From Martinezella rhizogenes (GTDB lineage Bacteria > Pseudomonadota > Alphaproteobacteria > Rhizobiales > Rhizobiaceae): DNA of 64,000 nt. A model generated the notes under the pieces. The model was not told where the DNA came from. It made no database searches and saw only the letters and a list, made by a program, of their open reading frames with translations. Location: the NCBI RefSeq assembly GCF_027460065.1, contig NZ_JAPYZZ010000001.1:888501-952500 (forward strand), given 5' to 3'. A program made the translations under genes and the position numbers. The stretch's first letter is position 1, and each line of letters opens with the position of its first letter. Positions 36,621 through 44,730 of this stretch are shown one piece after another.

Positions 36621-37382
36621 TCAGCCCTCCCGGTTGGCCATGCGCGCGGCAAGCCGCCGCTGCGCGGCCACGCGCCGGCGCCAGATTTCATTGCGCATGG
36701 CGGCGATGTGCAAGGTGAAGAACAGCAGCGTGAAACCGATCGCCATGGTCAGAAGCGGCCAGAGAAACTCCGCATCGATGGCGGAACCGCCCATGCGGAT
36801 GACGCTTGCCGGCTGGTGGAGCGTGTTCCACCATTCGACCGAAAACTTGATGATCGGAATATTCACGAAACCGACGAGGATCAGCACGGCGCTGACGCGG
36901 GCTGCTCTCGACGGGTCATCCATGGCGCGGTTGAGCGCTATCAGCCCGAGATACATCAGGAAAAGCACAAAAACGGAGGTGAGCCGTGCATCCCACACCC
37001 ACCAGGTTCCCCACATGGGCTTGCCCCAGAGCGAGCCGGTGATGAGCGCAATCAGCGTGAAGGCAGCACCGATGGGGGCTGCGGCCTTGTGGCTGACATC
37101 CGCCAGCGGATGACGCCAGACGAGCGTGCCGATGGCAGAGACCGCCATGACCGAATAACACATCATCGCCAGCCAGGCGGAGGGCACATGCACATACATG
37201 ATGCGCACGGTGTAACCCTGCTGGTAGTCACCGTCAGTGGTGAAGGAGAGATAAAGACCAGCGGCCAGCACCAGCGCCGTGAGCCCGGCGAGCCAGGGCA
37301 GAATGCGCGCCGCCAGGGCCAGAAACCGGGTGGGGTTGGCGAGATCGCTGAATTTGGTGATGGTGAAGGTCTGCTCGTTCAT
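36621..37382 (-). CDS. ccmC: Haem exporter / haem handling protein CcmC
   Basis: A 253-residue inner-membrane protein with six helices and the tryptophan-rich WWD domain, here WGKPMWGTWWVWDARLT, which presents haem to CcmE. Histidines flank it, as expected. CcmE, CcmF and CcmH are not in this window and are usually elsewhere in rhizobia. Confidence 0.96.
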   Translation of the reverse strand: MNEQTFTITKFSDLANPTRFLALAARILPWLAGLTALVLAAGLYLSFTTDGDYQQGYTVRIMYVHVPSAWLAMMCYSVMAVSAIGTLVWRHPLADVSHKAAAPIGAAFTLIALITGSLWGKPMWGTWWVWDARLTSVFVLFLMYLGLIALNRAMDDPSRAARVSAVLILVGFVNIPIIKFSVEWWNTLHQPASVIRMGGSAIDAEFLWPLLTMAIGFTLLFFTLHIAAMRNEIWRRRVAAQRRLAARMANREG

Positions 37383-37456
37383 GCCGTTTGTGTAACCCGA
37401 GAATGGCCGCCCCGCAATTGATCCCTGTCAATCGGGGATCATCCATCACGGTTTCG

Positions 37457-38116
37457 TCAATCCATAACATTGCGCAGCGCCAAAGCGGCGAAGAAAGGGC
37501 CGGTCACGGCTGAAAATAACGTGATCGCGCCGAGAATGAGAAATGGCGGCATGAAGGGCGCCGGGTCCTGCACCGCCGCATAGGAAGCGCTGACGCCGAA
37601 GATCAGCACCGGAATGGCGAGCGGCAGGACGAGGATGGAAACCAGAAGGCCACCACGCGGCAGGGCAACGGCAACCGCCGCGCCCACCGCGCCGATGAAG
37701 GTGATGGCCGGTGAGCCGACAAGAAGCGTGAGCATCACGGCACCGATCGCCACCTCGTCCATGTTCATGAACAGGCCGAGCAATGGTGATGCCAGCACCA
37801 GCGGCAGGCCTGTCGTGACCCAATGCGCCAGGCATTTGACGAAGACGGTCAGCACCAGCGGGGTTTCCTGCATCAGGATGAGATCGAGGGAGCCGTCATC
37901 CCGTTCGGCCTGAAACAGCCGGTCGAGGCCGAGAAGGGCGGACAGAAGCGCACCGATCCAGACGATGGCCGGGCCGATGCGGGCGAGCAGATTGAGATCG
38001 GGGCCGACACCGAAGGGGATGACGGCAACCACGGTCATGAAGAATAGCACGCCGATTAGCGCGCCACCGCCGGCGCGGATCGAGAGTTTGATGTCGCGGA
38101 GGAAGAGGGCGGTCAT
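37457..38116 (-). CDS. ccmB: Haem exporter membrane subunit CcmB
   Basis: A 219-residue protein with six helices that pairs with the CcmA ATPase. Typical features are the N-terminal LFLRDIKLSIRAGGG and QAERDDGSLDLILMQETPLVLTVF. A 74-base gap separates it from ccmC. Unusually, 202 bases with a large palindromic repeat separate it from ccmA. Confidence 0.94.
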   Translation of the reverse strand: MTALFLRDIKLSIRAGGGALIGVLFFMTVVAVIPFGVGPDLNLLARIGPAIVWIGALLSALLGLDRLFQAERDDGSLDLILMQETPLVLTVFVKCLAHWVTTGLPLVLASPLLGLFMNMDEVAIGAVMLTLLVGSPAITFIGAVGAAVAVALPRGGLLVSILVLPLAIPVLIFGVSASYAAVQDPAPFMPPFLILGAITLFSAVTGPFFAALALRNVMD

Positions 38117-38141
38117 TGGGGTTGCTCCGCGTTCGGGGCTT

Positions 38142-38301
38142 TACCCCCCTCTGCCCTGCCGGGCATCTCCCCCTCAAGGGGGGAGATCGGCAAGATGCCC
38201 TTCCACCACTCCATTCTCGAGCGTTGAGATTGTCGAGGCCTAGCCGCGAGTCGATCTCCCCCCTTGAGGGGGAGATGCCCGGTAGGGCAGAGGGGGGTAA
38301 G
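38142..38301. repeat. Large inverted repeat (RIME-like palindromic element)
   Basis: The left arm (38142-38190) and right arm (38253-38301) are inverted copies, identical at 48 of 49 positions, around a 62-base centre. Each arm carries its own inner palindrome (ATCTCCCCC..GGGGGAGAT). This architecture matches the RIME-type intergenic mosaic elements of Rhizobium, Agrobacterium and Brucella. The family name is from memory of the type. It sits inside the ccm operon, between ccmA and ccmB. Confidence 0.85.
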
Positions 38302-38318
38302 CCGCGAGCACATCGCCG

Positions 38319-38960
38319 TCATGCCCAAGCCTCCACACCCGCAAACCCCGTCATCTGCAATTCCTGCGCTTTCTCCAGTCCCAAAGGCTGATGGGTCGCA
38401 GCCAGGACGATGCCGCCTTTTCCGAGGTGGCTTTTCACGAGATCGGTAAACATGGCGTCCGCAGCCCTGTCGAGCGCCGCCGTTGGCTCGTCAAGAATCC
38501 ACACCGGCCGCGAGGCGACCAGGAGTTTCGCCATGGCAAAACGTCGCTGCTGGCCGGCCGAGAGATAACCAAATGGCAGGTGTATGATGCCGGCGAGACC
38601 AACGATCTCCGCTGCCTCATCGATCGCCACGCCCGTGCTGCCGGGGAAATCGCCGAGGAAGTCCTTCCAGAAGCGCAGATTTTCCGCAACGGTCAGTTCG
38701 GTTTTCATCGCATTGCGATGGCCAAGATAATGGCATGCCTCCGACGGCCGCATCTCGGCGTCTATTCCTTCGCCGGCTATCTTCACCCGCCCCTTTTCGG
38801 GACGCAGCAGGCCGGCCACCGTGCGCAGGAGCGTGGATTTTCCCGAGCCGTTGCGTCCGGTCAGCACCCGCGCCTCTCCGTCGCTTAACTTGAAGGAAAT
38901 GTTCATGAATATGAAATCTTCGCCGCGTCGCACGCCAAGATTTTCCGCCGTCAAATCCAT
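38319..38960 (-). CDS. ccmA: Haem exporter ATP-binding protein CcmA
   Basis: A 213-residue ABC ATPase of the cytochrome c maturation complex; ATP hydrolysis drives release of holo-CcmE. Walker A is [11 protein letters not shown], the signature is LSAGQQRRFAMAKLL (the LSAGQ variant is normal for CcmA) and Walker B is VWILDEPTAALD. First gene of the ccm cluster; its promoter should lie in the 269-base region shared with acnA. Confidence 0.95.
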   Translation of the reverse strand: MDLTAENLGVRRGEDFIFMNISFKLSDGEARVLTGRNGSGKSTLLRTVAGLLRPEKGRVKIAGEGIDAEMRPSEACHYLGHRNAMKTELTVAENLRFWKDFLGDFPGSTGVAIDEAAEIVGLAGIIHLPFGYLSAGQQRRFAMAKLLVASRPVWILDEPTAALDRAADAMFTDLVKSHLGKGGIVLAATHQPLGLEKAQELQMTGFAGVEAWA

Positions 38961-39024
38961 GCTGCGGTTCCGTTTAAGATTTCGTCGTTTCGATAAAAAA
39001 ATCGATTAGCTTCGTGGAATGGTC

Positions 39025-39053
39025 TGGCACGTTTCTCCGAAATTATCTATATG
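39025..39053 (+). promoter_or_regulatory. Putative acnA promoter
   Basis: TGGCAC and CTATAT with a 17-base spacer resemble the rhizobial sigma-70 pattern CTTGAC-N17-CTATAT. Predicted transcription starts near 39060, leaving a leader of about 170 bases before acnA. Confidence 0.45.
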
Positions 39054-39127
39054 GGTGTCAACCACGCCAGCGGCCGGCGTGAACATCATCTTGCGCCGGA
39101 CTTGACGATTGCGAGGAGCAATTTTCA

Positions 39128-39192
39128 CGTGCGGACAGCGGAAATGGTCGTACCCGCATCCTGATGTGCATGAGTGCATAGGTGTCCGCACG
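39128..39192 (+). ncRNA. Structured leader element upstream of acnA (unrecognised)
   Basis: CGTGCGGACA (39128-39137) and TGTCCGCACG (39183-39192) form a perfect 10-bp closing stem. Inside it, GCGG pairs with CCGC (39138-39141 / 39154-39157) and TGTGCA, TGAG, TGCATA make a second hairpin (39165-39180). The result is a compact three-way-junction shape, 37 bases before the acnA ATG. I do not recognise it as a named family. It could be an RNA regulator or, less likely, a DNA operator. Confidence 0.5.
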
Positions 39193-39229
39193 AACGTGTT
39201 GGCTATCAGTGTAAGCGGGGTTTTAATCC

Positions 39230-41923
39230 ATGCCCAAATCACTCGACAGTTTTCAATGTCGTTCCGTCCTTACCGTTGATGGTAAGGACTATGTCTATTT
39301 CAGCCTTCCCAAGGCTGAAGCCAATGGCCTGAAGGGCGTTTCCAAGCTGCCCTATTCCATGAAGGTTCTTCTGGAAAACCTGCTGCGTTTCGAGGATGGC
39401 CAGTCTGTTACCAAGGAGCACATTCTGGCGGTTTCCGAATGGCTTGGTAACAAGGGCCTGACCGAAACCGAAATCGCCTACCGCCCCGCCCGCGTTCTGA
39501 TGCAGGACTTTACCGGCGTTCCCGCCGTGGTCGACCTTGCCGCCATGCGTGACGGTATCAAAGCTCTTGGGGGCGATCCGGAAAAGATCAATCCGCTCGT
39601 CCCCGTCGATCTGGTCATCGACCACTCTGTTATCGTTGATGAATTCGGTACGCCTAACGCTTTTGCGCGCAACGTGGAACTTGAATATGAGCGCAACGGC
39701 GAGCGTTACCGCTTCCTGAAGTGGGGCCAGCAGGCGTTCAAGAACTTCCGCGTGGTTCCGCCCGGCACGGGCATCTGTCACCAGGTCAATCTCGAATATC
39801 TCGGCCAAACCGTGTGGACGAAAGAAGAGGAAGGCGAGACGATCGCTTATCCGGATACCTGCGTCGGCACCGACAGCCACACGACCATGATCAATGGCCT
39901 CGGCGTTCTCGGCTGGGGTGTTGGTGGTATCGAGGCTGAAGCAGCCATGCTCGGCCAGCCCGTCTCCATGCTTCTGCCCGAGGTCATCGGCTTCAAGCTG
40001 ACCGGCAAGGTGAAGGAAGGCGTCACCGCGACCGACCTCGTGCTGACCGTCGTTCAGATGTTGCGCAAGAAGGGCGTGGTTTCGAAATTTGTCGAATTCT
40101 TCGGTCCCGGCCTTGATTCGATGTCTCTCGCCGACCGTGCGACCATTGGCAATATGGGCCCGGAATATGGCGCGACCTGCGGCTTCTTCCCGGTTGACGG
40201 CGAAACCATCAATTACCTGACGATGTCCGGCCGCGCCAAGGACCGTATCGCGCTCGTCGAGGCCTATTCGAAGGCACAGGACATGTGGCGCACCGGCGAT
40301 GGTTCCGACCTGGTCTTCACCGACACGCTGGAACTCGATCTTGGTGACGTCGTGCCTTCCATGGCTGGCCCAAAGCGTCCGGAAGGCCGCCTGCCGCTTG
40401 AAACCATCGCGCCGAATTTCGCGACGGCGCTTGAAAATGACTACAAGAAGCCGGCCCAGCTTTCGAGCCGCTATGCCGTTGAAGGCGAAGCTTTCGATCT
40501 CGGCCACGGCGATGTGGCAATTGCCGCCATCACCTCCTGCACCAACACCTCCAACCCTTCGGTTCTCATCGCCGCCGGCCTTCTCGCCCGCAATGCGGTC
40601 GCCAAGGGGCTGAAGTCCAAGCCATGGGTGAAAACCTCGCTTGCCCCGGGATCACAGGTGGTCGCCGAATATCTCGACAAGTCAGGTCTGCAGAAGGATC
40701 TCGATGCGATCGGTTTCAACCTCGTCGGTTTTGGCTGCACCACCTGCATCGGCAATTCCGGTCCGTTGCCGCCTGCGATCTCCAAGACGATCAATGACAA
40801 GGGCCTGATCACCGCTGGCGTTCTCTCTGGCAACCGCAACTTCGAAGGCCGCATTTCGCCGGACGTTCAGGCGAACTATCTGGCCTCGCCGCCGCTCGTC
40901 GTGGCCTACGCCCTTGCCGGCACGGTCCAGAAGGACCTGACGAAGGAGCCGATCGGCGACGACCAGAACGGCAATCCTGTCTATCTCAAGGATATCTGGC
41001 CGACCTCCAAGGAAATCCAGGAATTCATCCTGAAATACGTCACCCGCGAGCTTTATGAAACGAAGTATGCCGACGTGTTCAAGGGCGATGCGAACTGGCA
41101 GGCCGTTCAGGTTCCGCCGGGCCAGACCTATGCCTGGGACGACCAATCGACCTACGTTCAGAACCCGCCTTATTTCGTCGGCATGGGCAAAAAAGGCACC
41201 GGTCTCAAGAACATCAAGGGCGCACGCGTCCTCGGTCTCTTCGGCGACAAGATCACCACCGACCATATTTCTCCGGCCGGTTCGATCAAGGCTGCATCGC
41301 CTGCCGGCGCCTATCTGACGGAGCATGGTGTTGCCGTGGCCGACTTCAACCAGTACGGCACGCGGCGTGGCAACCATGAAGTGATGATGCGCGGCACCTT
41401 CGCCAATATCCGCATCCGCAACCACATGCTCGGCCCGAACGGCAAGGAAGGTGGCTACACCATCCATTATCCGTCCAAGGAAGAGATGTCGATCTACGAC
41501 GCTGCCATGAAATACAAGGCGGAGGGCGTCCCGCTCGTCATCTTTGCCGGTGTCGAATATGGTAACGGCTCGTCCCGCGACTGGGCGGCGAAGGGCACGA
41601 ACCTGCTCGGCGTCAAGGCTGTCATCGCGCAATCCTTCGAGCGTATCCACCGCTCCAACCTCGTCGGCATGGGTGTCGTTCCCTTCGTCTTCGAAGAAGG
41701 CACGACCTGGGCGAGCCTTGATCTCAAGGGTGACGAAGTCGTCGAGATCGATGGTCTCGAAGGCGAAATCAAGCCGCGTGAAAAGAAGATCGCCAAGATC
41801 ACCTATAGCGACGGTTCGGTGAAGGAAGTGCCGCTTCTCTGCCGCATCGATACGCTGGACGAGGTGATCTACATGAACAATGGCGGCATTCTGCAGACCG
41901 TTCTTCGCGATTTGGCCGCCTAA
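39230..41923 (+). CDS. acnA: Aconitate hydratase A
   Basis: TCA-cycle isomerisation of citrate to isocitrate by a 4Fe-4S enzyme. The 897-residue protein has the cluster cysteines in TSCTNTSNPSV and GFGCTTCIGNSG, the substrate loops TDSHTTMINGLGVLGWGVGGIEAEA (in part) and, in the swivel domain, GVEYGNGSSRDWAAKG. It belongs to the AcnA/IRP1 group, not AcnB. Enzymes of this group can act as RNA-binding iron sensors when the cluster is lost. The unexplained leader structure is upstream, and ccmA is divergent. Confidence 0.97.
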   Translation: MPKSLDSFQCRSVLTVDGKDYVYFSLPKAEANGLKGVSKLPYSMKVLLENLLRFEDGQSVTKEHILAVSEWLGNKGLTETEIAYRPARVLMQDFTGVPAVVDLAAMRDGIKALGGDPEKINPLVPVDLVIDHSVIVDEFGTPNAFARNVELEYERNGERYRFLKWGQQAFKNFRVVPPGTGICHQVNLEYLGQTVWTKEEEGETIAYPDTCVGTDSHTTMINGLGVLGWGVGGIEAEAAMLGQPVSMLLPEVIGFKLTGKVKEGVTATDLVLTVVQMLRKKGVVSKFVEFFGPGLDSMSLADRATIGNMGPEYGATCGFFPVDGETINYLTMSGRAKDRIALVEAYSKAQDMWRTGDGSDLVFTDTLELDLGDVVPSMAGPKRPEGRLPLETIAPNFATALENDYKKPAQLSSRYAVEGEAFDLGHGDVAIAAITSCTNTSNPSVLIAAGLLARNAVAKGLKSKPWVKTSLAPGSQVVAEYLDKSGLQKDLDAIGFNLVGFGCTTCIGNSGPLPPAISKTINDKGLITAGVLSGNRNFEGRISPDVQANYLASPPLVVAYALAGTVQKDLTKEPIGDDQNGNPVYLKDIWPTSKEIQEFILKYVTRELYETKYADVFKGDANWQAVQVPPGQTYAWDDQSTYVQNPPYFVGMGKKGTGLKNIKGARVLGLFGDKITTDHISPAGSIKAASPAGAYLTEHGVAVADFNQYGTRRGNHEVMMRGTFANIRIRNHMLGPNGKEGGYTIHYPSKEEMSIYDAAMKYKAEGVPLVIFAGVEYGNGSSRDWAAKGTNLLGVKAVIAQSFERIHRSNLVGMGVVPFVFEEGTTWASLDLKGDEVVEIDGLEGEIKPREKKIAKITYSDGSVKEVPLLCRIDTLDEVIYMNNGGILQTVLRDLAA

Positions 41924-41939
41924 AACTTCAACAATCGAG

Positions 41940-41969
41940 GGCGCCGGGAGAAATCCCGGCGCCTTTCCA
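41940..41969 (+). terminator. Intrinsic terminator after acnA
   Basis: GGCGCCGGGA, a GAAA loop and TCCCGGCGCC, followed by TTTCC. It lies about 20 bases after the acnA stop. Confidence 0.85.
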
Positions 41970-42113
41970 TTTCCTGGTCTCTTTTTTTGTGATTGTCGCT
42001 CACCCCTTCGTGACTTTCTATTGAAGGGCAATAGACGTTATTTTCCGGTTTGCATCCCGGCAGGATTGATCGCATCAATTCGTCTGGATCTTTTCCGGAC
42101 AAAGGTTTTTGTA

Positions 42114-42854
42114 ATGCCGCTGAAATTCCCCCTGTCGATATGTCTTCTCGGCACGTTCCTCGTCACCTCCGCGCAGGCGCAGGAGGCCGTGAAGGGCGTC
42201 GTCGAATTGTTCACATCGCAGGGATGTGCGTCCTGCCCGCCGGCGGATGAGGCGTTGCGCAAGATGATCCAGAAGGGCGATGTCGTCGGTCTTTCTTACC
42301 ATGTCGACTACTGGAATTATCTCGGCTGGACCGATTCGCTGGCATCGAAGGAAAATACCGAACGGCAATATGGTTACATGCGCGCACTCGGTCGCAACGG
42401 GGTCTATACGCCGCAGGCCATTCTGAACGGCCGCGACCACGTCAAGGGTGCCGATGTCCGCGGTATCTATGACAGGCTGGACGCCTTCAAGCAGGAGGGC
42501 AAGGGGCTGAACGTGCCTGTTTCGTCGAAGTTTGCCGGAAACGAGGTGGAAATCGATATCGGTGCCGGCAGCGGCAGGGCGGATGTGGTGGTCGCCTATT
42601 TTACCCGCGAACAAACGGTGGATGTGCAGAAGGGCGATAACCAGGGCAAAAAAATGTCCTACTGGCACAGCGTCTACGATGTGCAGACCGTCGGCATGTG
42701 GGATGGTTCACCGATGACGGTGAAGCTTCCGGCAAGCGTGGTGGCAAAGGTGAAAAAGGGTGGCTGCGCCGTGCTGTTGCAGACGGCAAATGCCAGCGGC
42801 GATCCGGCGGCTATCGTCGGCGCAAGTATTCTGCTGGGGAATGAAACACAGTAA
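42114..42854 (+). CDS. DUF1223 exported thioredoxin-fold protein
   Basis: A 246-residue protein with a signal peptide (MPLKFPLSICLLGTFLVTS, cleavage after AQA). The mature part starts VKGVVELFTSQGCASCPPADEAL, with a CxxC in a thioredoxin-like position, and includes HVDYWNYLGWTDSLAS, typical of DUF1223. Its periplasmic location and the CxxC suggest a redox role, but the function is unknown. The ATG at 42114 is chosen because it begins the signal peptide. Confidence 0.88.
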   Translation: MPLKFPLSICLLGTFLVTSAQAQEAVKGVVELFTSQGCASCPPADEALRKMIQKGDVVGLSYHVDYWNYLGWTDSLASKENTERQYGYMRALGRNGVYTPQAILNGRDHVKGADVRGIYDRLDAFKQEGKGLNVPVSSKFAGNEVEIDIGAGSGRADVVVAYFTREQTVDVQKGDNQGKKMSYWHSVYDVQTVGMWDGSPMTVKLPASVVAKVKKGGCAVLLQTANASGDPAAIVGASILLGNETQ

Positions 42855-43224
42855 TCGCCACTCTGGCGATGGAAGATCCGATCCGGGCATTGGGGGCTGG
42901 GGGTAAAGGGTCAATGCACCGGACCGGGTCATCTTGGTGCCTAGGCATCAATTGACAATAGGACTATTCCACCCAATTCGGGCCATGGTTTGACCGAAAT
43001 ACGGCAGCCCCGCCTAAAATGGGTGCCTAAATGGTTACCAATTTTTACCTCTGCTTTTATGGCGTCAGCCCCTCAGCGGAGCTTTGGCAGCAGGTGCGGT
43101 CACGCCTCCTGCTTGCCCATTGCTGCCTGAAGCGTGTCAAACTCTCCTGATGGCGCAAGGCTTGCAATTTTGATGCCTCAGGCTCACATTGATCTAATGA
43201 TTTGGGTGGATTCGGAGGTATTGG
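42855..43224. other. 370-base intergenic region, DUF1223 to DUF2794
   Basis: No credible reading frame. A small perfect hairpin (ATCGCCA, CTC, TGGCGAT, about 42854-42870) right after the DUF1223 stop has no T-run. TTGACA at 42952 lacks a clear -10 partner. An octamer GGTGCCTA occurs at about 42936 and 43022. Could host a small RNA or a promoter; nothing definite. Confidence 0.4.
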
Positions 43225-43617
43225 ATGACCGATCAACCGGATGTGCAGCAGGTGCAGACCGCTTCACGCGACAATTCCACCGTTATCGATCTCCGTGAAT
43301 ATAAGACGAACAAGGACCCTTTGCCGGTCACCTTTCACCGCCGCGAGCTGGATGCGATTCTGCGAATCTATGGCCGTATGGTTGGCGAGGGGGAATGGCG
43401 TGACTACGCCATCGACCATCTAAAGGAGAAGGCGGTGTTTTCCGTCTTCAAACGTTCGGGTGAAATGCCGCTTTACAGGATCGAGAAGAACCCCAAGCTG
43501 GCGACGAAACAGGGCGCCTATAGCGTAGTGAATGTCGATGGCCGCATTCTCAAGCGCGGCCATGATCTGCCGCAGGTTCTCAAGGTTTTCGACAAGGTTC
43601 TAAAGCTTATCGAGTGA
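43225..43617 (+). CDS. DUF2794 family protein
   Basis: A 130-residue soluble protein, specific to alphaproteobacteria, with the conserved VTFHRRELDAILRIYGRMVGEGEWRDY core (in part) and FSVFKRSGEMPLYRIEK. No catalytic motif is visible. A GGAGG ribosome site is well placed before the ATG. It is followed by a shared terminator with the converging Bax-inhibitor gene. Function unknown. Confidence 0.85.
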   Translation: MTDQPDVQQVQTASRDNSTVIDLREYKTNKDPLPVTFHRRELDAILRIYGRMVGEGEWRDYAIDHLKEKAVFSVFKRSGEMPLYRIEKNPKLATKQGAYSVVNVDGRILKRGHDLPQVLKVFDKVLKLIE

Positions 43618-43675
43618 CTTTTAACTGGCTGGTCTACCTCCAAGGGAGCGCAGGCTGATGTGGATAGTCCCAAAT

Positions 43676-43705
43676 AAAAAGGCGGCCGAAGGGCCGCCTT
43701 TTGTA
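43676..43705. terminator. Bidirectional intrinsic terminator, DUF2794 / Bax inhibitor gene
   Basis: AAAAAGGCGGCC, a GAAG loop and GGCCGCCTTTT, with A and T runs on the two sides between convergent genes. Confidence 0.9.
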
Positions 43706-43729
43706 TGTTTGTCTCAAAGCCTCTCAGCC

Positions 43730-44512
43730 TTAGTCGTTGCGGTTACCGAGGAACTGCAGCAGGAAGGTGAAGAGGTTGATGAAGTCGAGATAGAGCGTCA
43801 GCGCGCCCATGATGGCCTTGCGGCCAGCCACGGCAACATCGTCGGCATCGAAATACATTTCCTTGATCTTCTGGGTGTCGTAGGCGGTCAGGCCTGCGAA
43901 GATCAGCACGCCGATCGCGGAGATCGCGAACTGCAGGGCGCCGGAACCAAGGAAAATATTGACGATCGAGGCGATGATGAGGCCGAACAGACCCATGATC
44001 AGGAACGACCCCATGCCGGAGAGGTCCTTCTTCGTCGTATAACCGTAAAGCGAGAGTGCGCCGAACGAAGCAGCGGTCACGAAGAACGTCTGTACGATGC
44101 TTCCTTCAGTATATCTGAGGAAGATCGAGGACAGCGACACGCCCATAAGAGCGGCATAAACCCAGAAGGTCGACTGAGCCGCGGAAACGCTCATGTTCTG
44201 GATACGGAAGCTAAGGAAGAAGACCAGTCCGAGCGGTGCCAGCATGACGACCCAGCGCAGCGGTGACGCATAAACAAGGGCGCCCAGGGAGGTCAGCATC
44301 TTGCCATTCGGCAACGTTGCAACCGCGGCGGCGGGATCGGTTGTCGTAGCAAGCATGGCGAAGCCAAAGGCCGCGACGCCGGTGATGACCAGAGCCAGCG
44401 CCATCAGGTTATAAACCTTCAGCATATAGGCGCGAAGACCTTCATCGATCATCGCACCAGACTGTGCACGCGTCTGCGCCATGCGGTTCTGGTAGTTATT
44501 GAAATCAGCCAT
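43730..44512 (-). CDS. Bax inhibitor-1/YccA family membrane protein (YbhL-like)
   Basis: A 260-residue seven-helix membrane protein of the TMBIM family. The N-terminal 30 residues are soluble (MADFNNYQNRMAQTRAQ), the hydrophobic core follows, and the C-terminal helix contains the typical FLQFLGNRN-type tail, with LYLDFINLFTFLL before it. Bacterial members (YccA, YbhL, BsYetJ) act as calcium leak channels or FtsH modulators. Its leader has the ybhL RNA element, so expression is probably controlled at the RNA level. Confidence 0.92.
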   Translation of the reverse strand: MADFNNYQNRMAQTRAQSGAMIDEGLRAYMLKVYNLMALALVITGVAAFGFAMLATTTDPAAAVATLPNGKMLTSLGALVYASPLRWVVMLAPLGLVFFLSFRIQNMSVSAAQSTFWVYAALMGVSLSSIFLRYTEGSIVQTFFVTAASFGALSLYGYTTKKDLSGMGSFLIMGLFGLIIASIVNIFLGSGALQFAISAIGVLIFAGLTAYDTQKIKEMYFDADDVAVAGRKAIMGALTLYLDFINLFTFLLQFLGNRND

Positions 44513-44526
44513 TGTTTCCTCTTTTG

Positions 44527-44579
44527 AGCTCCGTAATTGCTACGGTGTCGGGATACCTCCCGGGCGCCGCTGCGGAGCT
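44527..44579 (-). ncRNA. ybhL-type leader RNA
   Basis: On the reverse strand AGCTCCG (44573-44579) pairs with CGGAGCT (44527-44533). They enclose a CGGGA/UCCCG hairpin and a second CCGUA-GCAAU-UACGG hairpin that competes with the closing stem. It ends 14 bases before the ATG of a ybhL-family gene. A conserved ybhL leader of unknown ligand has been described in Rhizobiales; the assignment here is by position and structure, from memory. Confidence 0.72.
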
Positions 44580-44730
44580 TCAGCAAGCCTACTGACGAAT
44601 ATGATGGCAGAACGTGTCCGATACAAGGCCTTTTGCTGCCGAAAAGACACCATATGCGCGAAAAGCACTCACATTTTGGCGATCATTACAAAGAATTAAT
44701 CGTTAAAGTTAAGCGGCGCACAACCGATGA

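Noticed and set aside
42854-42870. Hairpin after the DUF1223 gene as an intrinsic terminator
   Set aside because: The stem is perfect but only 7 bp and no T-run follows, so I kept it as a note only.
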